Shown here: positions 6,782-12,239 of the stretch, one piece after another
How positions within the stretch are numbered: the first letter of the stretch is position 1
Layout: every line of letters begins with the position of its first letter
Assembly: GCA_013813905.1 (NCBI GenBank)
Contig: JACCQX010000132.1
Coordinates: 1 to 12,239 of the forward strand
Source: Chloroflexota bacterium
GTDB lineage: Bacteria > Chloroflexota > Limnocylindria > Limnocylindrales > CSP1-4
Reading direction: 5' to 3'
DNA length: 12,239 nucleotides
The notes under the pieces: model-generated
The model's database searches: none
What the model was told of the DNA's origin: nothing
The model's input: only the letters and a program-made list of their open reading frames with translations
Translations under genes and position numbers: made by a program

Positions 6782-8014
6782 ATGAAGGTGCTGCTGGTGG
6801 GAGTGGGGACCGTCGGCGAGGCCATCGCCCGATTGAGTCGCGGCAAGCCGTGGCTCGAGATGATGGTGCTGGCCGACTACGACGCCGATCGCGCTGCTCG
6901 GATCGCGGGCGAGCTGGGCGACGGCCGAACGCACCCCCACGAGCGCGTCGACGCCTCGGACGCGGCGGCCGTGGAGGGCCTGGCGCGCAAACACGGCGTG
7001 GACCTCGTGATGAACGCGGTGGATCCGTCGTTCGTGATGCCCATATTCGAGGGCGCCTTCGCCGCCGGCGTGGACTACATGGACATGGCGGTCAGTCTCT
7101 CCGAGCCGCACCCCACCGAGCCCCACGCGCAGCCGGGGGTGAAGCTGGGCGACCGGCAGTTCGCCCGGGCGAAGGCCTGGGAGGAGCGCGGCCGCCTGGC
7201 GCTGGTGGGCATGGGCATGGATCCCGGCCTCTCGGACGTGTTCGCGGCCCATGCGGCAAAGCATCTCTTCGATGAGATCCATGAGGTCAACATCCGCGAC
7301 GGCGGGGACCTGCGCGTGGAGGGCTACCCCTTCGCCCCGGTGTTCTCCATCTGGACCACCATCGAGGAGTGCCTCAATCCGCCCATCGTCTGGGAGAAGG
7401 AGCGCGGCTGGTACACCTTGGAGCCGTTCGCGGGCGCCGAGCGCTTCGTCTTCCCCGACGGCATCGGGCCCATGGAATGCGTCCATGTCGAGCATGAGGA
7501 GGTCGTGCTCGTGCCGCGCTCGCTCCAGCCACGAAAGGTGACCTTCAAATACGCCCTCGGCGACGAGTTCATCGATGTCCTGCGCACGCTGCACCTGTTG
7601 GGTCTCGACTCGACCAGGAAGGTGCGGGTGAAGGGCGTCGAGGTCGCGCCGCGCGATGTCGTGGCGGCCCTCACGCCCGATCCGGCCACCCTGGGCGAGG
7701 CCATGGTGGGACGCGCCGTGGTGGGCACCTGGGTGACCGGCCTGAAGGACGGCCGCGCCCGCGAGATCTACCACTACCAAGGGTGCGACGCACAGGAGAC
7801 GCTGCGGACCCACGGCCTCCAGCCGGTCGCCTGGCAGACCGGCTTCAACCCGGTCATCGCCATGGAGCTGCTGGCCGAGGGCGCCTGGTCGGGTGCCGGC
7901 GTCCTGGGGCCGGAGGCGTTCGACCCCGATCCCTACCTCGCGCTGCTGGACCGGTATGGCATCCACCACGCGATCGCGGAGATGGAGCCCGGCAGAGCCG
8001 TCGCAAGGGGATGA
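6782..8014 (+). CDS. Saccharopine dehydrogenase-family NAD(P)-dependent oxidoreductase
   Basis: 410 residues starting MKVLLVGVGTVGEAIARLS, a Rossmann fold with the GxGxxG loop at Gly7-Gly9-Gly12 and an acidic end of strand two (VLADYDADRA). ATG 6782 is chosen because the fold begins there and GAGGG lies 4 nt upstream, although the frame is open far to the left. The middle has MAVSLSEPHPT and GMGMDPGLSDVFAAHAA, typical of the family where the catalytic domain follows the nucleotide fold, then VNIRDGGDL and WTTIEECLNPP. The family covers saccharopine reductases/dehydrogenases, lysine 6-dehydrogenases and carboxynorspermidine synthases, all acting on imine or C-N bonds of amino acids. Which reaction applies cannot be decided. 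Its stop overlaps the start of the next gene as ATGA, so the two are translationally coupled and probably work together. Confidence 0.85.
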   Translation: MKVLLVGVGTVGEAIARLSRGKPWLEMMVLADYDADRAARIAGELGDGRTHPHERVDASDAAAVEGLARKHGVDLVMNAVDPSFVMPIFEGAFAAGVDYMDMAVSLSEPHPTEPHAQPGVKLGDRQFARAKAWEERGRLALVGMGMDPGLSDVFAAHAAKHLFDEIHEVNIRDGGDLRVEGYPFAPVFSIWTTIEECLNPPIVWEKERGWYTLEPFAGAERFVFPDGIGPMECVHVEHEEVVLVPRSLQPRKVTFKYALGDEFIDVLRTLHLLGLDSTRKVRVKGVEVAPRDVVAALTPDPATLGEAMVGRAVVGTWVTGLKDGRAREIYHYQGCDAQETLRTHGLQPVAWQTGFNPVIAMELLAEGAWSGAGVLGPEAFDPDPYLALLDRYGIHHAIAEMEPGRAVARG

Positions 8015-8661
8015 CACGACCTGCTCCGATGCTCGTCGAGCCGGTCGTCCTGGAGGGCCGTCTAGTTCGCCTGGAGCCACTCGGGCTGGACCACCTCGAG
8101 GCTCTCTGCGAGGCGGGTCTGGGCACAGGCGCCTTCCGGTGGTTCACCGATCCCATCAAGACGCCGGAACAGATGCGCCGTCATGTGGAATGGGCCGTAG
8201 CAGCCACGCATGACGGGAGCCAGATCTGCTTCGCCACGGTCGACCAGGGGACCGGGCGGGCGGTGGGCAGCACGCACTACCTGAACATCGAACGAGCGCA
8301 CCACCGACTGGAGATCGGGTACACGTGGCTCTCCCCGACCGTCCACGGTCGCGGCTACAACTCCGAGGCCAAGCTGCTCCAGATGGAGCACGCTTTCGAG
8401 CGGCTGGCGGCCAACCGCGTCGAGTGGAAGACCGACGCGCTCAACGAGCGCTCCCGCGGCGCGCTGCTGGGCATCGGCGCCACCTTCGAGGGCATCTTTC
8501 GCAACCACATCATCGTGGCCGACGGACGACTTCGGCACTCGGCCTACTACTCGGTCATCCGCGAGGAGTGGCCGGAGGTGAAGGAACGGCTCGAGGCCCG
8601 CCTGGCGCGCCAGGCCCAAGGGGCGGGCGTAAGGGCTCAGCGCACCTCGACGATGCGGTAG
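8011..8661 (+). CDS. RimJ/RimL-type GNAT N-acetyltransferase
   Basis: 216 residues. The start ATG at 8011 overlaps the upstream stop in ATGA; an alternative is ATG 8029 (MLVEPVVLEG), which begins right at the conserved first strand. Family features are LEGRLVRLEPLGLDHLEAL, LEIGYTWLSP, the acetyl-CoA loop VHGRGYNSEAKLLQ, NRVEWKTDALNERSRGALLGIGATFEG and HSAYYSVIREEWPEVKERL, all in the standard order of the GNAT_3 group. These enzymes acetylate protein N-termini, amino acids or small amines; the substrate here is unknown, though coupling with a saccharopine-dehydrogenase-like enzyme hints at an amino-acid-derived amine (inference). The normal family C-terminus is reached near residue 198. The last 18 residues or so are an extra tail, and the final 25 bp overlap the end of the convergent GreA-fusion gene. 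Confidence 0.88.
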   Translation: MTRPAPMLVEPVVLEGRLVRLEPLGLDHLEALCEAGLGTGAFRWFTDPIKTPEQMRRHVEWAVAATHDGSQICFATVDQGTGRAVGSTHYLNIERAHHRLEIGYTWLSPTVHGRGYNSEAKLLQMEHAFERLAANRVEWKTDALNERSRGALLGIGATFEGIFRNHIIVADGRLRHSAYYSVIREEWPEVKERLEARLARQAQGAGVRAQRTSTMR

Positions 8662-9839
8662 CTGATCTCGCCCACGGGCAGCTTGACCAGGACCTCATCG
8701 CCGGCGTGACGTCCCATCAGCGCCTTGCCTACGGGCGAGGCGTTGGAGATCCGGCCGTCGCCGGGGCTCGCTTCGGTCGAGCCGACGATGTGGAAGGTCG
8801 CCTCGTCGCCGCCGACCTCGGCCACCACCGTGGAGCCGAGCATCACCTCGCCGGTGCGGTCGCCGGCGATGATGACGGCGCTGTCGATGAGCTGTTGCAG
8901 CGACTGGATGCGCCCTTCCAGGAACGACTGCTCGTTGCGCGCCGCCTCGTAGTCCGCGTTCTCCCGCAGGTCACCCAGCTCGCGAGCGTGCTTGACGCGA
9001 GAGATCACTTGCGGACGCTGGACCACGCGGAGGTCCTCCAGTTCGGCGCTGAGTCGAGCCAGGCCCTCCCGGGAGATGTGCGTCGGCTCGGGGGCCGGCT
9101 TGGTGGACGCCGTGGAGGGCCGCCGTGGGCTGCGCGCCGTCGGGCTCGTGCGCGTCGCCGGGGCACGCTTCGACGCAGACTTGCCAGCCGGAACGCCCCT
9201 TGCCGAGCCGCTTGACGTGCCGGCCGAGAGCCCGACACCGGTCGGTCGCTCATCGACGAGCGCGCCCGTGATGCCGTGCGTCCGACGCCCGCCGCTGGAG
9301 ACCTCCAGGTTCCCGAAGGGGATGACCGGCGCGCCCTCGGGCAGTGCCGCCGCGATCCCTGGGTCGATCCCGTCGACGAAGGCCGTCTCCAGCGCGTCGG
9401 CATATTCCTCGATAGCTTCCGTCTCGGCCCACCAGAGCCGCCACCGGCCGGGGTCCCGCAACGTCCGCAACCAGTGCCCCCTCGAGTACGGGCGTCGGAG
9501 GCCGAGCGGCGTCTGCTGCTGGGCCGCGATGCGACCGGCGATGGAGCGGGGCGCCTGACCGATGAAGAGGACCGGCACGCGGGGCAACCAGAACGTCGCG
9601 AGGCGCTGCGTCAGCTGATGCGGGGTCGGACGCTCGCCATCGAGCAGCAGGTCCGGCGTGCTCTCGATCCAGGCGCGCACGACCGCCTGGTCGATGGGCG
9701 CCTCCTCGGGCGCATCGGGCAGCTCGATCAGGTAGACGCCGGGACCTCGGCCGGAGACGCGTTCCTCCCAACGAGCAGGGCCATCGGCGATCAACCCGAC
9801 GCCGCGCAGGAGATCCAGGGCGGAGCGCGTGGTGGGCAT
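8637..9839 (-). CDS. greA: Fusion of a divergent GIY-YIG nuclease-like domain to GreA transcript-cleavage factor
   Basis: 400 residues from ATG 9839 (MPTTRSALDLLRGVGL); no strong ribosome site. Residues 1-198 resemble a GIY-YIG-type domain: GPGVYLIEL (33-40), LFIGQA (91-96, Phe replacing Tyr of YIG), Arg103 in the next helix, YSRGHWLRTL (118-127) and WWAETEAIEEYADALETAF (136-154) with candidate catalytic Glu151, then PFGNLEVSSGGRRTHGITGA. About 50 residues separate the two signature strands, an unusually long insert. Residues 199-252 are a Ser/Thr/Pro/Arg/Lys-rich linker. Residues 253-400 are a complete GreA: an N-terminal coiled coil with the acidic tip GDLRENADYEAA (Asp290 and Glu293 correspond to the Mg2+-binding residues of E. 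coli GreA Asp41/Glu44) and an FKBP-like domain ending NASPVGKALMGRHAGDEV. GreA enters the RNA polymerase secondary channel and makes it cleave backtracked RNA. No ATG, GTG or TTG lies in frame at the linker/GreA border, so GreA is made only as part of the fusion. Confidence 0.85.
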   Translation of the reverse strand: MPTTRSALDLLRGVGLIADGPARWEERVSGRGPGVYLIELPDAPEEAPIDQAVVRAWIESTPDLLLDGERPTPHQLTQRLATFWLPRVPVLFIGQAPRSIAGRIAAQQQTPLGLRRPYSRGHWLRTLRDPGRWRLWWAETEAIEEYADALETAFVDGIDPGIAAALPEGAPVIPFGNLEVSSGGRRTHGITGALVDERPTGVGLSAGTSSGSARGVPAGKSASKRAPATRTSPTARSPRRPSTASTKPAPEPTHISREGLARLSAELEDLRVVQRPQVISRVKHARELGDLRENADYEAARNEQSFLEGRIQSLQQLIDSAVIIAGDRTGEVMLGSTVVAEVGGDEATFHIVGSTEASPGDGRISNASPVGKALMGRHAGDEVLVKLPVGEISYRIVEVR

Positions 9840-9902
9840 GCCTACAGGGTGACACAACGCAGGGGCAGCTCGCCGCGCCGCCGCGACGTGCCCCCCGCGT
9901 GA

Positions 9903-9908
9903 CCTGTA
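9903..9908 (-). promoter_or_regulatory. Candidate -10 box for the GIY-YIG/GreA fusion gene
   Basis: On the minus strand GCGGTACAGG contains TACAGG, 63 nt upstream of the ATG at 9839. It shares GCGGTAC with two plus-strand sites near start codons in this window. No good -35 box is seen. Confidence 0.25.
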
Positions 9909-9917
9909 CCGCTTGAC

Positions 9918-9926
9918 TGGTAGACT
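9918..9926 (+). promoter_or_regulatory. Candidate extended -10 promoter upstream of pepN
   Basis: TGGTAGACT fits the extended -10 form TGnTAnnnT. A GTGACC at 9899-9904 could serve as -35 with 16 bp between. Transcription would begin near 9933 and give a leader of about 107 nt that contains several overlapping inverted repeats. Confidence 0.35.
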
Positions 9927-9932
9927 CGGGTC

Positions 9933-9966
9933 CGCGGCGACGCCGCGACGTCGCGTCCATCGCGAC
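9933..9966 (+). other. Three overlapping inverted repeats in the pepN leader
   Basis: CGCGGC-GAC-GCCGCG (9933-9947) is a perfect 6-bp stem with a 3-nt loop. CGCGACGTCGCG (9944-9955) is a 12-bp perfect palindrome overlapping it. GTCGCG-TCCAT-CGCGAC (9950-9966) is a second perfect 6-bp stem with a 5-nt loop. The two hairpins share arms with the palindrome, so its use would exclude both. No T-run follows, so this is not an ordinary terminator. Confidence 0.4.
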
Positions 9967-9998
9967 CGCCGAGATCGTCCACGCCGCAGGGCACGCGG

Positions 9999-10004
9999 TA
10001 CCAT
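9999..10004 (+). promoter_or_regulatory. Candidate second -10 box of pepN
   Basis: TACCAT within GCGGTACCAT lies 35 nt before the GTG start. Transcription would begin near 10011 and leave a leader of about 29 nt holding the GAGG ribosome site at 10032-10035. No clear -35 box. Confidence 0.3.
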
Positions 10005-10039
10005 CACCGGCCCCGTCGGCCACGATCCTGTGAGGTCCC

Positions 10040-12239
10040 GTGTCCCAGACTCTCGCTCCCACGAACGCAACGCCGACTCCTGACGTGTTGACCCAGACCG
10101 AGGCGATCGAGCGGACGGGGCGCGTCGGGGATGTCGCCTACACCCTGCTCATCGATCTTCAGCTCGGACAGCGGACCTACCGGGGGCGCTGCGCCATCGA
10201 CTTCGCGGTCCGCGATGCTTCCGGGCCGCTCTTCCTCGACTTCAAGGGCGGCCGCGTCGATGAGTTCACCGTGAACGGCTCGGCCGTGCTGCCGCAGCGC
10301 GAGGGCGATCGCATCGTGCTGCCGGCGACACTCCTGACCGAGCGCGTCCGCGTCGAGGCCAGCTACGAGAACGCCTTTGATACTGGCGGCGACGGGCTGC
10401 ATCGCTTCGTCGACCCGGAAGATGGCCATGAGTACCTCTACTCCAACTTCCAGCCCTTCTCCGCGCATCGCCTCTTCCCGTGCTTCGACCAACCGGACAT
10501 CAAGGCCACCTACGGACTGACGGTGGACGCTCCCATCGACTGGCAGGTCGTCTCCAGCCACCGGCCGGCCGCCGACCCCCAGGCGCTGGAGGACGGGCGA
10601 CGCCGTCACCAGTTCGAACGCACGCCGCGCTTCAGCACCTACCTCCTGGCGCTGGTGGCGGGTCCTTATCACTCCCTCCATCGAAGTCGAGCCGACGGCA
10701 TCGAGCTGGGACTCTATTGCCGGCGCTCGCTGGCCGACAAGCTGGCCGTGGATGCCGACGAGATCTTTCAGGTCACCGAGCAGGGCTTCGACTTCTACGC
10801 CGAGCTCTTCGACCAGCCCTATCCCTTCGCCAAGTACGACCAGCTCTTCATGCCCGAGTTCAACATCGGAGCCATGGAGAACGTGGGCGCCGTGACCTTC
10901 AGCGAGAACTACGTCTTCCGCGATCCGCCCACCGACTCCCAGCGCCAGGATCGCGGCGAGGTGGTGCTCCACGAGCTGGCCCACATGTGGTTCGGCAACC
11001 TCGTCACGATGCGCTGGTGGAACGATCTCTGGTTGAACGAGTCGTTCGCCACCTACGTCGCTTACCTGGCCCTCACCGAGGCGACCCGCTTCACCGGAGC
11101 ATGGCGCTCCTTCACTACCGACATGAAGCGTTGGGCGTACCACCAGGACCAGCTGCCCACCACACATCCCATCGCGGGCGAGGCGGCCGACACGGACAGC
11201 GCGTTCCTCAACTTCGATGGCATCACCTACGGGAAGGGCGCGGCGGTCCTGAAGCAGCTCGTGGCGACCATCGGGCGCGAGGGGTTCCGCGACGGCCTGC
11301 GGCTGTACTTCCGCCGGCACGCCTGGGGCAACGCCACGCTGGTGGAGTTCCTGAGGGCGCTGGAAGAGGGATCCGGTCACGATCTGGGCGAGTGGTCTCG
11401 CCTCTGGCTGGAGACCGCCTCGGTCAACACCATCGCGGCGCAGTGGACCACTGCTGGCGGTGCCGTCGCCAGCTTGGAGCTGGCGCAGACGGCACCGGAG
11501 GAGCACCCCGTGCTCCGTCCGCACACCCTCTGGATAACACTCCTGGCGGAGGGTGATGTCGGATCGCCACCGGAGGCGCTGAAGGCCTCCATCGCTGGCG
11601 CGCGCGCAGTCGTGGCCGAGGCCGTTGGCCGTCCCAGCCCTGTGCTCGTCTTCCCCAATCACGACGACCATGCCTATGCCAAGGTCCGTCTTGACCCCGT
11701 CTCGCTGGGCTTCGTGCGGGATCGCCTGGCGAAGGTGCCTGATCCGTTGCTGCGCGAGCTCCTCTGGATGTCTCTCTGGGAGATGGTCCGTGATGGCGCC
11801 CTGCCCTCCACCGAGTACCTCCGCATCATCGGCCGCCAGGTGCTCCATGAGACGGATCCAGAGCTGATCGGATCCATCCTCGCGCGGGCCCAGTCCGCGC
11901 TGCGCTGGTATCTGCCGGAGGCTATCCGGGAGCAGAGCGCGAGCCGCATCGTGCAGACGGCATTGACCGCGCTGCCCGAGGCGGACCAGGGTGACGCTCG
12001 CATCGCCTGGCTGCGAGGTGCCATCGGGGCGGCCGCCAGTGCCGCCGACCTGGAGCCGCTCCTCGCCCTGGCCGACGGTGCCACGGCCCTGCCCGAGGTG
12101 ATGGTGGACCAGCAGATGCGCTGGGAGCTGGCCATCAAGGCGATCGCCTTCGAGGTGGCGGGCGCCGAGCAGCGCGTCACCGCGGAGGCCGCGCGCGACG
12201 GCTCCGATCGCGGCGAGCGGGCCCGCCTCCGGGCCGTGG
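10040..12239 (+). CDS. pepN: M1-family aminopeptidase N (3' end beyond window)
   Basis: The frame is open from GTG 10040 to the right edge, about 733 residues of an expected 830-860. GTG 10040 is chosen because GAGG lies 4 nt upstream; in-frame GTG 10085 and TTG 10088 are alternatives, and the family's usual N-terminus begins near LTQTEAIERTG. M1 hallmarks: the exopeptidase motif GAMEN (277-281), the zinc site HELAHMW (His311, Glu312, His315) with the third ligand Glu334 eighteen residues later in WLNESFATYV, and Tyr397 in DGITYGKGAAV as transition-state stabiliser. After residue 500 comes the alpha-helical ERAP1-like C-terminal domain. All catalytic residues are present, so an active cytoplasmic metallo-aminopeptidase clearing N-terminal residues from peptides is expected; no signal peptide is seen. 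It is divergent from the GreA fusion gene across a 200-bp promoter region. Confidence 0.95.
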   Translation, partial: MSQTLAPTNATPTPDVLTQTEAIERTGRVGDVAYTLLIDLQLGQRTYRGRCAIDFAVRDASGPLFLDFKGGRVDEFTVNGSAVLPQREGDRIVLPATLLTERVRVEASYENAFDTGGDGLHRFVDPEDGHEYLYSNFQPFSAHRLFPCFDQPDIKATYGLTVDAPIDWQVVSSHRPAADPQALEDGRRRHQFERTPRFSTYLLALVAGPYHSLHRSRADGIELGLYCRRSLADKLAVDADEIFQVTEQGFDFYAELFDQPYPFAKYDQLFMPEFNIGAMENVGAVTFSENYVFRDPPTDSQRQDRGEVVLHELAHMWFGNLVTMRWWNDLWLNESFATYVAYLALTEATRFTGAWRSFTTDMKRWAYHQDQLPTTHPIAGEAADTDSAFLNFDGITYGKGAAVLKQLVATIGREGFRDGLRLYFRRHAWGNATLVEFLRALEEGSGHDLGEWSRLWLETASVNTIAAQWTTAGGAVASLELAQTAPEEHPVLRPHTLWITLLAEGDVGSPPEALKASIAGARAVVAEAVGRPSPVLVFPNHDDHAYAKVRLDPVSLGFVRDRLAKVPDPLLRELLWMSLWEMVRDGALPSTEYLRIIGRQVLHETDPELIGSILARAQSALRWYLPEAIREQSASRIVQTALTALPEADQGDARIAWLRGAIGAAASAADLEPLLALADGATALPEVMVDQQMRWELAIKAIAFEVAGAEQRVTAEAARDGSDRGERARLRAV

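Noticed and set aside
6770..8080. 436-codon open frame on the minus strand
   Set aside because: It mirrors the saccharopine-dehydrogenase-like gene, with no motif of its own and no ribosome site.
9913..9926. TTGACT as -35 for TAGACT
   Set aside because: Only 2 bp separate them; a working pair needs about 17.
10004..11848. 614-codon open frame on the minus strand opposite pepN
   Set aside because: It is fully antisense to an M1 peptidase with all motifs intact. Its translation has no recognisable domain, and long antisense frames are expected in DNA of this GC content.
1..12239. CRISPR array, tRNA, insertion sequence or defence genes
   Set aside because: No spaced direct repeats, no tRNA-like cloverleaf or CCA end, no transposase, and no recognisable defence protein apart from the GIY-YIG-like domain of the GreA fusion.

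Overview
The window is compact, very GC-rich chromosomal DNA with short intergenic gaps. It holds ten protein-coding loci and no recognisable RNA gene, transposon, phage gene or CRISPR array. The gene mix (Eis-like acetyltransferase, luciferase-like F420/FMN oxidoreductase, S41 protease of the FGTG variety, HxlR regulator, start codons preceded by GGTAnnnT boxes) suggests a high-GC Chloroflexota of the Limnocylindria/Ellin6529 kind, or possibly an actinobacterium. This placement is inference from gene style only; no marker gene is present.

Layout. Positions 3-3732 (+) form a possible operon: an Eis-like N-acetyltransferase cut by the left edge, an LLM-class flavin/F420 oxidoreductase, and a membrane-anchored S41 PDZ protease. 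Running into it tail to tail is an HtrA-like trypsin/PDZ protease without signal peptide (3739-4635, -). That gene is divergent from an HxlR-type regulator (4715-5164, +), and a 12-bp perfect palindrome sits in their shared promoter. Next comes a CPA1/NhaP-type Na+/H+ antiporter on the minus strand (5177-6664) that is broken by a frameshift, an out-of-frame internal deletion and loss of the ion-binding Asp. Divergent from it, a saccharopine-dehydrogenase-family gene overlaps a RimJ/RimL-type acetyltransferase by ATGA (6782-8661, +). This pair collides tail to tail, with a 25-bp overlap, with a gene encoding an unusual fusion of a divergent GIY-YIG nuclease-like domain to a complete GreA transcript-cleavage factor (8637-9839, -). 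A 200-bp divergent promoter region then leads into an M1 aminopeptidase N gene that runs off the right edge.

The three observations most worth pursuing are the GIY-YIG/GreA fusion; the S41 protease, which keeps its catalytic Ser but lacks the catalytic Lys and Gln and has no lysine anywhere in its extracytoplasmic part; and the multiply damaged antiporter. I see no defence island or multi-gene novel system. The genes look like ordinary housekeeping and accessory metabolism apart from these points.
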